A stretch of 64,000 nucleotides of DNA from Ktedonobacter robiniae (lineage in GTDB: Bacteria > Chloroflexota > Ktedonobacteria > Ktedonobacterales > Ktedonobacteraceae): positions 744,001-808,000 of the forward strand of contig NZ_BNJG01000001.1 in the NCBI RefSeq assembly GCF_016587375.1, in the 5' to 3' direction. Numbering within the stretch: position 1 is the first letter of the stretch; each line of letters begins with the position of its first letter. The notes beneath the pieces are model-generated. The model was not told where the DNA came from. It saw nothing but the letters and a program-made list of their open reading frames with translations, and made no database searches. Shown piece by piece: positions 7,781 through 17,937 of this stretch. A program made the position numbers and the translations under genes.

Positions 7781-10700
7781 GTGACTTTACAGGGATTACT
7801 TTCAGTACTGGCTCAGCGACCCGAGTTTCGCCGTCTTCTGGATCAGGTTCGCCAGCCCGAAGGCGTTCCCCTGCTCACGGGTATTACGGAGGCTGCGCGC
7901 CCATATGTTATCGCGACCCTCTCCGTCTCGCTCAAGCAACCTTTGCTGATCGTCGTACAGGACGAGAATCAGGCTACGCAGCTGGCGGAGACACTCAAAC
8001 AATTTCTTATCAATCCTAGCGATGTCTTCTGCCTGCCAGACCGGGATGCCATGCCCTTCGAGCGCCTCATAGGCGACGCCGAAACCACGCAACACCGCCT
8101 GCAAACCTTTATAGCTCTGGTCGAGCGTGAGCGTACCCCGATTGTTGTCTGCTCGGCACGGGCCCTGACTCAGCCAGTCATTCCGCCACAGGAGCTTGCC
8201 ACCGCCCTCTTTCAGTTGCGTGAGGGACAGGAGACCGACCTGACCTCGATGCTTGAACAGCTCTATGACCTGGGGTATGAGCCGGTCGCCGAGGTTGAGC
8301 AACCGGGGCAATTCAGCCATCGCGGCGGTATTATCGACCTCTTTCCGCCAACGCTGCCACGCCCGGTACGCATCGAATTTTTCGGCGATGAGATTGAGTC
8401 TATTCGTACCTTTGACCAGGCCACACAGCGCTCCCTGAACCCGATTCAGGATTGTGTAGTGGGGCCTGCCCGTGAGGCGCTACCAGTACGTGGTCCCCAG
8501 GCCGCGCAGGAACTTGCCACGCTTGACAGCAAAATCCTGCATCGCGATGCCGAGGAGCGCTGGAACAATGACCTCGACGTGCTCAAGCAGCGGCGCTCCT
8601 TCGACGACATCGCCTTCTATCTCCCCTACCTGCATCAGACTGCTACTGTGCTGGACTACCTGCCACGTACAGGCCTGCTCATTCTGGATAACCCTGGTCT
8701 CATTCAAAATCGTATTCTGGAGCTCGACGCCCAGGTCCAGGAGATCAAAGAGCGCCTGGAGCGTGAGCGCGAGAACCCGGCCCATCTGAAAGAGGCCCAT
8801 ATAGCCTGGCCAGAGCTAGAGCTTGCGCTCCAGCAGCGGCGCCAGGTACGCTTCGCAGATATCCTCTCCGCCGCCGAGGGCGAGTTTGAGATGCGCCAGC
8901 ATGGTGGCTCAGAACATCTGATGCCCCCCTTCAGCAGCGCCAACTCTTACGGTGGACGCCTGCGCGCCTTCGTCCTGGACTGCCACAAGGCCATGGAGAA
9001 CCGGGACCGCATCGTCATCGTCACGGCGCAGGCGCGGCGTATGGCCGAGGTGCTCAGTGACGAGAGTATTCTTCAGGACAAGGCCATTCACGTTAGCCCT
9101 GGCACCAATATTAATCAGTTGCCTGAAGCGGGCACGCTCACCCTCATCCAGGGCCAGATGAGCGAGGGCTGGCAGTGCCGCTCGCTCGCGCTCTATATCT
9201 ACACCGATACCGAGATCTTTGGCTGGTCCAAGCGACGTAGCCAGCAACGGCGCAAGCCCGTCACTCCCGCCTCATTCCTGGCAGAGGTCAACCCTGGCGA
9301 CTATGTCGTACACCAGGAACATGGCATCGGGCGCTTCGAGGGCCTGACAAAAATGAACCTGGCCGGCGTGGAGCGCGAATACTTGCTTATTCACTACGCC
9401 GGAACCGATAAGCTCTATATACCAACCGACCAGCTTGACCGCGTCACACGCTTTATCGGCATGGGCGATTCCGTCCCCGCGCTAAGTAAGCTGGGTACAA
9501 CCGAGTGGACGCGGGCCAAGTCGCGCGTGAAGGAGAGCGTTCAGGACGTTGCCAGAGAGTTGCTCAAGCTCTATAGCGCGCGCGAAGCGGCCCCTGGACA
9601 CGCCTTTTCCCCTGACTCCGAGCAGCCCTGGTTGCAGGAACTGGAGGACGCCTTCCCCTACGAGGAGACGCCCGACCAGGCCCGCGCCATCGAAGAGGTC
9701 AAGGCGGACATGGAGCGTCCTAAGGCCATGGATCGCCTCGTCTGCGGCGACGTTGGCTATGGCAAGACCGAGGTGGCTCTGCGTGCCGCCTTCAAATCCG
9801 TCCTGGACCAGCGCCAGGTCGCCGTGCTCGTACCCACCACCGTCCTGGCCCTGCAACACTATAACACCTTTAAAGAGCGCCTCAAGGCCTATCCCGTACG
9901 CGTCGAGCTACTCAGCCGCTTCCGCTCGGAGAAGGAGCAGAAGCAGGTACTGGAAGACCTGGCGATGGGCAAGGTCGATATCATCATCGGCACGCATCGC
10001 CTGCTCCAAAAGGACGTGGTCTTCTTCCACCTGGGCCTGCTCATCGTCGACGAAGAGCAGCGCTTCGGCGTCATGCATAAAGAACGCCTGAAACAACTAC
10101 GCAACGAGGTCGACGTACTCACCATGACCGCGACCCCCATTCCGCGTACCCTGCACATGTCCCTGGTCAACCTGCGCGACATGAGCGTCATCGAGACGCC
10201 ACCGCAGGAGCGCCTCCCTATCCGCACTACCATCCGTGAATATGATGATGAGTTGGTACGCGAGGCCATTCTACGCGAGATAGACCGGGGAGGGCAGGTC
10301 TTCTTCGTGCATAACCGCGTGCAGGGTATTCAGATGATCGCACAGAAGCTCCAGAAACTAGTCCCCGAGGCGCGTATCACCGTTGGTCATGGTCAGATGA
10401 ACGAAGACATGCTGGAGAAGGTCATGCTCAGCTTTACCAACGGTGAGTATGACGTCCTCATCTCGACGACCATTATCGAAAACGGCCTGGACATTCCAAA
10501 CGCCAACACCATCATCGTCAATAACGCCGCCTATTTCGGCCTCTCGCAACTCTACCAGCTTCGCGGGCGCGTGGGACGCGGCACACACCAGGCATACGCC
10601 TACTTCTTCTACGGCAAGAACGCGCGCCTGACGCCTATTCAGGAGAAACGCCTGCGCGCCATCTTTGAGGCCACCGAGTTGGGAGCAGGCTTCAGAATCG

Positions 10701-11290
10701 CCATGAAAGACCTGGAGATTCGTGGCGCGGGTAACCTGCTAGGCGGTGAGCAGTCTGGCTTTATGAACACCATTGGCTTCGACCTGTACTGCAAACTGCT
10801 GGCAGAAGCCATTCAGGAGATACAGGGCAAGCCAGTCGAGGTCGCGGGCATCGCCACCAGCGTCGATCTTCCCCTGGACTCCTATCTGCCCGACGACTTC
10901 ATTGGTGACCGCACGCTCAAGGTCAACTTCTACCAGCGCCTGGCCAACCTGAGCCAGCCCGAGCAGGTCGAGGCCATGGAGGCAGAGCTGACTGATCGCT
11001 TCGGGCCTCTGCCTGCCCCGGTCCAGAACCTTCTCTCCCTGGTACGGCTGAAGGTACAGGCCGCTCAGCTTGGCTATGAGTCGATTGCCCTCAAGGATAA
11101 CGCCTTTATCTTGAGTGTCAAGCGCAATATCATTCCCAACCGCATCAACCTATATAAGCGCTTCCGCAATGATGCCCAGGTGCAACAGGGCGTGGTCCGT
11201 ATCCCGCGTCGCCTCCTCGGCCCCGACTGGATGGAAAAGCTACAGGAACTACTACCCTCAATTACCGCAGCAGTAACCCATAGCGCATAA
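7781..11290 (+). CDS. mfd: Transcription-repair coupling factor
   Basis: Full-length Mfd (1169 residues), an ATP-driven translocase that removes stalled RNA polymerase from DNA lesions and recruits UvrA. Visible parts in order: UvrB-like N-terminal module (QPGQFSHRGGIIDLFP), the RNA polymerase-interaction domain (GDYVVHQEHGIGRFEGL, near 505-520), helicase Walker A GDVGYGKTEVAL (near 660), DEEQ box VDEEQRFGV, motif III TATPIPRTLHMS, the QLRGRVGRG motif, and the C-terminal TRCF domain (FYQRLANLSQ onward). GTG start with GGAGG six bases upstream. Single gene, ends in a 32-bp hairpin shared with the convergent neighbour. Confidence 0.98.
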   Translation: MTLQGLLSVLAQRPEFRRLLDQVRQPEGVPLLTGITEAARPYVIATLSVSLKQPLLIVVQDENQATQLAETLKQFLINPSDVFCLPDRDAMPFERLIGDAETTQHRLQTFIALVERERTPIVVCSARALTQPVIPPQELATALFQLREGQETDLTSMLEQLYDLGYEPVAEVEQPGQFSHRGGIIDLFPPTLPRPVRIEFFGDEIESIRTFDQATQRSLNPIQDCVVGPAREALPVRGPQAAQELATLDSKILHRDAEERWNNDLDVLKQRRSFDDIAFYLPYLHQTATVLDYLPRTGLLILDNPGLIQNRILELDAQVQEIKERLERERENPAHLKEAHIAWPELELALQQRRQVRFADILSAAEGEFEMRQHGGSEHLMPPFSSANSYGGRLRAFVLDCHKAMENRDRIVIVTAQARRMAEVLSDESILQDKAIHVSPGTNINQLPEAGTLTLIQGQMSEGWQCRSLALYIYTDTEIFGWSKRRSQQRRKPVTPASFLAEVNPGDYVVHQEHGIGRFEGLTKMNLAGVEREYLLIHYAGTDKLYIPTDQLDRVTRFIGMGDSVPALSKLGTTEWTRAKSRVKESVQDVARELLKLYSAREAAPGHAFSPDSEQPWLQELEDAFPYEETPDQARAIEEVKADMERPKAMDRLVCGDVGYGKTEVALRAAFKSVLDQRQVAVLVPTTVLALQHYNTFKERLKAYPVRVELLSRFRSEKEQKQVLEDLAMGKVDIIIGTHRLLQKDVVFFHLGLLIVDEEQRFGVMHKERLKQLRNEVDVLTMTATPIPRTLHMSLVNLRDMSVIETPPQERLPIRTTIREYDDELVREAILREIDRGGQVFFVHNRVQGIQMIAQKLQKLVPEARITVGHGQMNEDMLEKVMLSFTNGEYDVLISTTIIENGLDIPNANTIIVNNAAYFGLSQLYQLRGRVGRGTHQAYAYFFYGKNARLTPIQEKRLRAIFEATELGAGFRIAMKDLEIRGAGNLLGGEQSGFMNTIGFDLYCKLLAEAIQEIQGKPVEVAGIATSVDLPLDSYLPDDFIGDRTLKVNFYQRLANLSQPEQVEAMEAELTDRFGPLPAPVQNLLSLVRLKVQAAQLGYESIALKDNAFILSVKRNIIPNRINLYKRFRNDAQVQQGVVRIPRRLLGPDWMEKLQELLPSITAAVTHSA

Positions 11291-11298
11291 AAGGGTAA

Positions 11299-11367
11299 TA
11301 ATGAAGCATGATGAAGCGCGCCCTGGTAGCCTGTGGCTACCAGGGCGCGCTTCATCATGCTTCATTA
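11299..11367. terminator. Bidirectional terminator, 32-bp perfect stem
   Basis: Arms 11299-11330 and 11336-11367 are exact complements with a five-base loop (CTGTG). It separates the convergent mfd and 11378 genes. The stem tip CTGGTAGCC/GGCTACCAG recurs in the hairpin at 57613-57671. Confidence 0.88.
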
Positions 11368-11377
11368 GCTTAAATCT

Positions 11378-13015
11378 TTAGCGCCGTGTATGCATAAGAT
11401 GGAACATCAGGGCCTGCTTATAATCCATCAGGGAGACCTGGCCGGTCTTGATCACCTGGTTCGCGAGGTTGAGCAGGGTTGAGACGACTTGCAGGCGTGT
11501 CTCATCGATGCGTCCCTGCTGCCTGAGCAGCTCAATAAGCTGTACGGGTCCCTGACTATCGATCTCCTGGCCAGAGGTAATCACCTCAATGCGCAACCAC
11601 ACGACCAGCTGCTGACGCATCTGCTCAAAAATCGCGATATCGTCATCGCCCACGGCCAGCGCGTTGGATTCGCGGGACTCAGCTGGAAGATTGGACGCGA
11701 TAGGGGCGGGAGCCGTGGAGCGGGTAGGAGAAGGCTGTGCGGGCTTAACGGCAACCGGAGCGACATAATCATTCTCGCGCTCCTCTAAAGTCGACGGATT
11801 GCGAAAAGCGGTAAAATCCTCTGGGCGTACAGGAGACATAGAGGATGTCTGCATCGACTCAATAGCCCCATAGGCAGGGGCAGTACTCCCGCCACGATTA
11901 TGGCGCGCTCCATTGGAGGCTTGTGGCTGATAAGGCTCGACGGGTTCAAAGACCTGCGCGGCCTCAGGCTGCACTGATTGTGATACCTCGACGCGTGCGC
12001 GTGGATCGGGCAAACTGGTGCTTGGGCGCCGTGCCTGTGTTCCAGAAGAGGCTGGTGGAACGTCACCTCTTATATTATTATTATTACGCCATGTGTCGGA
12101 TGGCGGGATTGTGGGTGATGCGAGAGGCCCGGAGCGGCGTGAAGTCTCAGGCCTGGTAGCAGCCGGAGCGTCGGCGCGAGCAACGGGTTGAGACAAAGGC
12201 TCGGAGGGACGTCTTCCCTGCTGAGGAGCCTGTGTAGGCTGAGCCGGAACTACAGCAGCCGCCGGGCGCCCCGGTGCATTCGCCGCCGGGCGCGGACGCA
12301 CATGAGGCGTGGGAGGCAAGGCCTCCGCCAACGTCGAAGCCGCTTGCCCATACTCCTGTTCGGCTGGCCCTTTGTTCTTGAACTCAGCGTATATCCCCGC
12401 GGCAGCAGAGGCATTCTCGGCACGCAATGCACCGCTTCTGGTGCCACGCGCTGACGTTTGGGCTGGCGGAGCACTCCTGGAGGGTTCGCCACGTAGCTCC
12501 TGCAACTGCTGCTGAAGCTGCATTGTAGAGGCTGCAATCTGCTCCCAGCCTGGCTCGACCTTCCCACTTAAACTGGGTGCCGACCAGGAGACCACTGGGC
12601 GAGGGCTGCCAAAGGGAGGATTGAGCTGTTTCTGCCCCGAGATATGCAAGCGCAAATTCTGTACGACAGATGATGCACATGTATTGATAAGCATGCGAAT
12701 ATCCGCCATGCGTCGCCGGCCCTGCTCCCCGAAGAAGCTCCGGTTGCGCTGCACAAACTGAATAAAGAGGCGCTCTACCTGGTGCTGAAGATCCACCGAC
12801 ATCAGATCGAGCCGGCCCCAGGTCGTAAAGTCGAATGAGCTTAAGTATAACCAGACTTCCTGGCGCTTGGCACGGTCGACTGGCCGCGTACATAATGCCT
12901 GTTTCCGGTGGTCAAAAAACCGTGGGTAACAGAAATTCGCGATTAAAGTTTCGGCAAGCTCAGCCTTCAACCTCGCAATCTCAGCAGGCGGTAGTTGACC
13001 TATATAGACGCCCAT
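11378..13015 (-). CDS. Uncharacterised protein with long Pro/Ala-rich linker
   Basis: I do not recognise a family. The 545-residue protein has a folded-looking N-terminal part (about 1-150, rich in aromatic residues, with FFDHRKQALCTRPVDRAKR), a disordered Pro/Ala/Ser/Arg-rich stretch (about 150-435), and a helical C-terminal part (about 440-545, starting DIAIFEQMRQQLVVWL). No signal peptide or membrane span is seen. ATG at 13015 has AAGAGG eight bases upstream. Two small domains joined by a long flexible linker suggest a scaffold or tether; that is inference. Convergent with mfd, and co-directional with the DUF2079 gene downstream of which it lies 67 bases away. Confidence 0.75.
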   Translation of the reverse strand: MGVYIGQLPPAEIARLKAELAETLIANFCYPRFFDHRKQALCTRPVDRAKRQEVWLYLSSFDFTTWGRLDLMSVDLQHQVERLFIQFVQRNRSFFGEQGRRRMADIRMLINTCASSVVQNLRLHISGQKQLNPPFGSPRPVVSWSAPSLSGKVEPGWEQIAASTMQLQQQLQELRGEPSRSAPPAQTSARGTRSGALRAENASAAAGIYAEFKNKGPAEQEYGQAASTLAEALPPTPHVRPRPAANAPGRPAAAVVPAQPTQAPQQGRRPSEPLSQPVARADAPAATRPETSRRSGPLASPTIPPSDTWRNNNNIRGDVPPASSGTQARRPSTSLPDPRARVEVSQSVQPEAAQVFEPVEPYQPQASNGARHNRGGSTAPAYGAIESMQTSSMSPVRPEDFTAFRNPSTLEERENDYVAPVAVKPAQPSPTRSTAPAPIASNLPAESRESNALAVGDDDIAIFEQMRQQLVVWLRIEVITSGQEIDSQGPVQLIELLRQQGRIDETRLQVVSTLLNLANQVIKTGQVSLMDYKQALMFHLMHTRR

Positions 13016-13082
13016 CGCAACATCCTCTTTCGTTCAATCGGTCTGCATGCCAACGCATTCAGCATCAGGTGGGTGAATTTTT

Positions 13083-15344
13083 TTAGATCAGGTTCAATGC
13101 GAACAAACGCAAGAGCCGCACGTTTTGATTGACCTCAGCACCATCCTGGCTCTTCTCCATGTCGACATGAAGGCGTGCTTGCACATCCATTATTGTACTA
13201 GAAGGCTGTGCTAGAGGTAAAAGGGCCATGGAAAGATGGGCTAGCCCTTTTGGGAGCACAGTGGTATTCTGAGGCGCCAGGGAGAAGTCGTTAGACTGCA
13301 TCTTGATCACATCACCCGGCTTCCAGGTACTACTTTGACACCAGTTTAGCAGCGGCACATCAGTGCTGGCCAGGTGTTCTTGCCCATCACTTGTCTCCAT
13401 AATAAAAGCGATTTGTTGGGAGACGCGAATGGGTTGCACGACTTTCCAGTAGGTCGAAATCGTCGCATGTACATCGGTACGATCATACTGGTGTGTCTTC
13501 GCGTTCTCATATTTGCTATTCAAGGTTGCATCATAGCCCAGCAATTGTAGACTGCCAGTCCCGGCACTGAATGTGGCCTGGAGTGGATGCTGAATTTGCT
13601 GCATCTCTTGAGCAGACACAAGTGTGTCAGCACAGAACGAGGCTGGGAGATTTGGAAGCGCATGTACCAGGTCGGCCCCCGGACCTGCCTGTACAGGAGA
13701 GAGCGGGGAAAGGCCAGGGGCTGGCCCCCCCTTCTTTAGCAAGAGCATCCCATCCTCAGCTTTTGCAATCCCATATTTACCACTTAGCAAAACGCTCTTC
13801 GCCGACTGGCTATAGACATCCGACCCACCGAAGGGATACACATCTCCCTGTAGATCCAGCAGCACATAGTCCGCCTGCTCGTTCGCGTAAGGGAACATGT
13901 AGATCTTCTGGCGTTGACTCAAGTGGGGCACCAGGCGTGTCTGAGCCGAGATCGAGGCACCGGGTGGAACCATATCCACAAACTTCTGGAGCAATTGTGT
14001 ACGCACAGAGGTCTGAGGCCAATGGAAATCAACAGAGAAGGGTAGGGCACCATGGAAATAATAGTCCGTGCGCAATGTGCTAAAGAGGATCAAAGAGAGC
14101 AGCCCGGTCATCACGCCCAGTTGTAGCAGACGACCAGTCAAGCGAGGTTTACTACTCTTCAGCAAAGGTCTTGAGATCTCTGAGGTGTCAGACGCAAGCT
14201 GGATCTGACGTTTAGTCAGCCAATGCGAGCCAAGCTGTACCAACCAGAGCACCAACACAACAGCCTCAATCGTCGCAAAGATTAGTACCGGAACAATCTC
14301 GGCACTATACTGGAAGAGGCCGCTATACTGTCCCTCATGCGACGAGAGCAGGTTCAAGGCCAGAGTTGGCGCGGCTAGAATCAGCACCCATGGCGCTAAC
14401 ACAGGTAAGTAAATCGCTGGCCGCAACAGGATGTCAAGGTAAGCGCGATGCTTGCTATCAAGCAGATACTTATGCAAGAAATACCCGGTCGTCCCCTGAC
14501 TCACGCCATCATAGCGCCCTGAGAGCAGAGGCTTTCCCGTTGGGCTAAAGTGTGGGAAAACATAATAATAAGTGATTCCAAACCAGACCAGGGCAATGAC
14601 CAGCAGAATAGCGCTACTGCGCCAGCGGCGCTGGAACACCATCGACCAGAGACAGAACATGGCAATAACGAATGGAATCTCCTCTTTACAGGCCATCGAG
14701 AGCAGCGCAAACACGAACATAGGTGCCGTACGCTGGGTATACATAAAATAGAGCGTAAAGAGCAACAGGCTCGTGGTCAAGGTTACGGCGTGGAAGTCAT
14801 AGATCGTCGCTTGCTGCTGAGCGGGATAAAGCAAATAGAGCAGGGCAATCGCCACAGCGGCCAATTCGTTGCGTAGACGGAGCCTGGCCAGCAAGAAGGC
14901 CGGATAGGCCCCCAGAGCCACAACAACGGTCTGAAAAATCAGCAGCATGCGTGGATCAGCCCAGAGGTAGTAGAGCCACGAAATGGGCCATAAAATCGGC
15001 TCAAAATGAATCGCGAAGCGGTTGATGCCTTCAGGTGAGTAACAATTTGTATCAGAAATAATATTGCAGATTGTTTGATGAAGCTCGCCGTGATAGGCCA
15101 GGTTCCAGATTGCCTGGTCCATGATCCCCAGGTCTTCGGCGTTAGTCCCAAACGCGCTATGACCAGTGGTCAGCAACAAGATAAAATAGGCAGAAAACAC
15201 CACTACAGCTGTCGTCACCAGGCCAAGCGCGACCCAGAAGAGACGCGTGCGTTCTAGCGGCTCAGGGCGTGGATAGAGATAGAGCCGATTTTGCCAGATA
15301 GAAACACGCTTCGACAAACGTTTTCTCCAGGACATACTTACCAT
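13083..15344 (-). CDS. DUF2079 polytopic membrane protein
   Basis: A 753-residue protein: short basic N-terminus, about ten or more hydrophobic helices across residues 30-440, then a soluble C-terminal domain of about 300 residues. The segment EDLGIMDQAIWNLAYHGE, followed by RFAIHFEPILWP, is the DUF2079 signature; that family resembles GT-C glycosyltransferases that use lipid-linked sugars. ATG at 15344 is preferred as AGGTGG lies six bases upstream; a GTG at 15362 would add six residues. It lies directly downstream of a polyprenyl-phosphate-sugar synthase-like gene, supporting a role in surface glycosylation (inference). Confidence 0.8.
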   Translation of the reverse strand: MVSMSWRKRLSKRVSIWQNRLYLYPRPEPLERTRLFWVALGLVTTAVVVFSAYFILLLTTGHSAFGTNAEDLGIMDQAIWNLAYHGELHQTICNIISDTNCYSPEGINRFAIHFEPILWPISWLYYLWADPRMLLIFQTVVVALGAYPAFLLARLRLRNELAAVAIALLYLLYPAQQQATIYDFHAVTLTTSLLLFTLYFMYTQRTAPMFVFALLSMACKEEIPFVIAMFCLWSMVFQRRWRSSAILLVIALVWFGITYYYVFPHFSPTGKPLLSGRYDGVSQGTTGYFLHKYLLDSKHRAYLDILLRPAIYLPVLAPWVLILAAPTLALNLLSSHEGQYSGLFQYSAEIVPVLIFATIEAVVLVLWLVQLGSHWLTKRQIQLASDTSEISRPLLKSSKPRLTGRLLQLGVMTGLLSLILFSTLRTDYYFHGALPFSVDFHWPQTSVRTQLLQKFVDMVPPGASISAQTRLVPHLSQRQKIYMFPYANEQADYVLLDLQGDVYPFGGSDVYSQSAKSVLLSGKYGIAKAEDGMLLLKKGGPAPGLSPLSPVQAGPGADLVHALPNLPASFCADTLVSAQEMQQIQHPLQATFSAGTGSLQLLGYDATLNSKYENAKTHQYDRTDVHATISTYWKVVQPIRVSQQIAFIMETSDGQEHLASTDVPLLNWCQSSTWKPGDVIKMQSNDFSLAPQNTTVLPKGLAHLSMALLPLAQPSSTIMDVQARLHVDMEKSQDGAEVNQNVRLLRLFALNLI

Positions 15345-15385
15345 ACGATACCACCTTGTCACCTAGCATACGATTTCTAGTTACA

Positions 15386-15432
15386 GGTATAGAGTGTACT
15401 GGCAACCTGCGGCAGCCAGCACACTCTATACC
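15386..15432. terminator. 18-bp inverted repeat after the glycosyltransferase gene
   Basis: Arms 15386-15403 and 15415-15432 match except for one position; the apex reads ACC-TGC-GGC. It lies between the end of the leftward gene at 15488 and the start of the next leftward gene. Confidence 0.7.
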
Positions 15433-15487
15433 AACCCAGGTGAGCATCCCAGGCGCGAGCCATCACACCCACACATCGTGCATCGAG

Positions 15488-16492
15488 TTAATTCAGTTCC
15501 TGTTTGATGCTATACTCTTCATCAGGCCGGAACGCGTAGTAGCGAATCATTTCGCTCTGTAGGCCGGTCAAGATAAACTGCACGCCAAAGATCATCAGGA
15601 GAATACCCACAAACAGCAGGGGCTGATCATGAATAGGCTGATTGAGCGTAAATTTGCGGATCACCACAAAGATATCGATAATGATGCCCAGGAAGAGCGT
15701 AAAGAAACCAAGTGGGCCAAACAGGCGCAGTGGGGTGCGCACAAATGAGGTCAGGAAGAGCACGTTTAAGAGGTCAATCAAGCCACGAGCAAAGCGTCGG
15801 AAACCATACTTGGATGCGCCAAATTTGCGTGGATGGTGGCGGACCTTGATCTCCGCAACCTTGAAACCACGCCAATGGGCCATAACAGGCACAAAACGAT
15901 GGAACTCGCCATACAGCTTGAGATGCGGATCCTCAACTAACTCACGACGGTAGGCTTTGAAACCATTGTTGATATCATGCAAATGGACGCCAGTCATCGT
16001 GCTCACCAACCAGTTAAAGATGCGTGAGGGGAAGGTCTTGGAGATTGGATCGAGGCGTGGAAACTTCCAACCCGTTACCAGGTCATAGCCCTCATCCAAC
16101 TTCGCCAGGTAACGGGGAATTTCCTCGGGATCATCCTGCAAGTCGCCATCCATGGTAAAGATAACCTGGCCACGACTCCGGCTAAAACCAGCCACTAGGG
16201 CAGGCGTCTTGCTAAAATTGCGCCTGAACTGGACGATGCGCACGACACCAGGATGCTCCAGGCGTAACTTTTTCAGCTCCTCAAAAGTGTTATCAACGCT
16301 ACCATCGTCAATAAAAATGACTTCGAAGCTCTTGCCTAGCTGGCCAATCTGTTCCGCGAGCTTATCAAATAGGATTCTAACGCTCTTTTGTTCATCTTTT
16401 ACTGGCACAACTATTGTTAAATCAATAGCGGGAGTCGCTTCTTCAGGTGCAGCTTCAGCTGGCACATTCATAGGTACTTGTGTCTGTTGCAT
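15488..16492 (-). CDS. Family 2 glycosyltransferase (DPM1/GtrB-like)
   Basis: Membrane-anchored enzyme (334 residues) that likely moves a sugar from a nucleotide donor to a polyprenyl phosphate. The GT-A part has LTIVVPVKDEQ, the FIDDGSVDNT donor-binding motif, the metal-binding DGDLQDDPEEIP, and the GFKAYRRELVE region near 190-200. Two C-terminal transmembrane helices (about 240-265 and 275-300) are as in GtrB/DPM enzymes. The DUF2079 gene follows, a likely user of the lipid-linked sugar. Sugar identity is unknown. Confidence 0.9.
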   Translation of the reverse strand: MQQTQVPMNVPAEAAPEEATPAIDLTIVVPVKDEQKSVRILFDKLAEQIGQLGKSFEVIFIDDGSVDNTFEELKKLRLEHPGVVRIVQFRRNFSKTPALVAGFSRSRGQVIFTMDGDLQDDPEEIPRYLAKLDEGYDLVTGWKFPRLDPISKTFPSRIFNWLVSTMTGVHLHDINNGFKAYRRELVEDPHLKLYGEFHRFVPVMAHWRGFKVAEIKVRHHPRKFGASKYGFRRFARGLIDLLNVLFLTSFVRTPLRLFGPLGFFTLFLGIIIDIFVVIRKFTLNQPIHDQPLLFVGILLMIFGVQFILTGLQSEMIRYYAFRPDEEYSIKQELN

Positions 16493-16838
16493 GCCTCGTG
16501 TACTCCACTAATAACCATCATTACTCAAACAGAAAAATTGCATGTATTTACCTGCGGCTCATGCTCGTCAGTCTCTCCAATCGGGACTTATTATAGCATA
16601 CGCACCTGTAAGCATCATAAAGCTATGGTACCTTTGCCCTCATGGCTTCTTTCAGCAGTGACCAACCACCCATTCAGAGGCGAGGTGCTTGTGACGAGTG
16701 CTTCGCACTCAGGTTAGGCAATAAGTTAAAACGCGCTACCTGGAAAACGAGACACATCTATAGTACGATTCATAATAACTTTTAGCCTATGCATCCTTTT
16801 TTTGAGGGCACGTAACAATGGATAAGCGCGATAACATA
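16493..16838. other. Intergenic region of 346 bases
   Basis: No gene is supported. It holds a small hairpin at 16696-16710 (GAGTGC-TTC-GCACTC) in a context similar to the palindrome at 2558-2610, and otherwise AT-richer sequence that should include the promoter of the glycosyltransferase gene. Confidence 0.5.
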
Positions 16839-17621
16839 CTATACATGCATTGAAGACCGTAGCATCAGATCTGGGCGATCCGTGGCAAGCGCCTCCACAC
16901 CCACCTCCTGACAATGCTGGATATCTTCAGGCGTATTCGCGGTCCAGGCGGCCAGGTGGAGGCCCTCCTGCCGTATGATCTGAGCAACCCCTGGTGTCAA
17001 CAGGTGATGATCAATATCAATCCACGCGCTCCCCAGTTCACGCGCTCGCATACAGGCAGCCGCTACCCAGCCCTCTGCCTGCACATCCCATACCTCGCTT
17101 GAAAGGATCAGGCCTGTTTCGACCTCTGGCTGTCGCTGTTTCGCCTCGGCCAACAGCTCCCAGTCAAAGGCGATCAGCAAGACCTGGTCAAGCATCTCCA
17201 TAACCTGGAGATCTTCGAGCACGGCAGGTACCATCCGTGGATAACGGCCATACGCGCCATCACGCTGGCTGGACTTCAACTCAAGCAACACATGTGCGCG
17301 CCCCTTCACCAATTCTAGGACCTCGCGCAGCGTTGGAATCTGCTCATGCTCCGACCAGCCACTCGGGAAGTGGGCCGCGGCATTGAGTGAACGCAGATAA
17401 GCAAAATCCTGGTCTAGCAAGTTTCCATGCCCCTCAGTCAAACGCTCAAGCGTATTATCATGAAAGACAACCAGCTGACCATCACGACTCATCTGCACAT
17501 CTAATTCAACGGCATCGACCTCTAAAGCCAGGGCATTGCGAAATGCCCTTAAGGTATTTTCAGGTGCCAGTCGCGCTCCCCCACGGTGCGCGACACAGGC
17601 CATTCGCCCGGCAATCTGCAT
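16839..17621 (-). CDS. Glycerophosphodiester phosphodiesterase (GDPD)
   Basis: TIM-barrel phosphodiesterase of 260 residues that hydrolyses deacylated phospholipids such as glycerophosphocholine. Key motifs: HRGGARLAPENT (catalytic His, metal Glu), VDAVELDVQMSRDGQLVVFHDNTLERLT (metal Glu/Asp and second His), a strand ending in LLELKSS (Glu), and the late barrel strand AAWTANTPEDI (Trp of the C-terminal motif). No signal peptide, so cytoplasmic. It is isolated between intergenic regions. Confidence 0.93.
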   Translation of the reverse strand: MQIAGRMACVAHRGGARLAPENTLRAFRNALALEVDAVELDVQMSRDGQLVVFHDNTLERLTEGHGNLLDQDFAYLRSLNAAAHFPSGWSEHEQIPTLREVLELVKGRAHVLLELKSSQRDGAYGRYPRMVPAVLEDLQVMEMLDQVLLIAFDWELLAEAKQRQPEVETGLILSSEVWDVQAEGWVAAACMRARELGSAWIDIDHHLLTPGVAQIIRQEGLHLAAWTANTPEDIQHCQEVGVEALATDRPDLMLRSSMHV

Positions 17622-17831
17622 ACAAGAACTCCTATTTCTATTTCACATTCACAGCCCTCCGGCCGGATATGCCCAGGTAAGACACACGCCCTCTGCCATA
17701 CTACCTTCAGGTTATCTCCTCCTCAAACATTATATAAGTTTTCCTCGCCCCCTGGTCTATTATTGCAACCAAAAGGGCCATTTGGCGCCTGGCCTGGCGT
17801 GTGAAGCCTTGTACTGGTTATAGCACCCATC

Positions 17832-17860
17832 TTGACAAGCCACACTCCAGGTTGTATCAT
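17832..17860 (+). promoter_or_regulatory. Promoter of the fur-VIT operon
   Basis: TTGACA at 17832-17837, 17-base spacer, TATCAT at 17855-17860. The predicted start near 17867 falls immediately before the Fur-box palindrome. Confidence 0.75.
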
Positions 17861-17869
17861 TTCTTTATG

Positions 17870-17892
17870 AAAATGAGAATGATTCTCATTTT
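17870..17892. promoter_or_regulatory. Fur-family operator (Fur box)
   Basis: A 23-base perfect palindrome, eleven-base arms around a single G. Its centre TGAGAATGATTCTCA fits the 7-1-7 Fur/PerR/Zur box TGATAATNATTATCA with two changes. It covers the start of transcription, so a bound regulator would block the promoter at 17832-17860. Which metal is sensed cannot be read from the site. Confidence 0.85.
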
Positions 17893-17937
17893 TAGGTGAG
17901 CCTAACAGATGGGATTAGGGCAAGCTAAGGAGCAATC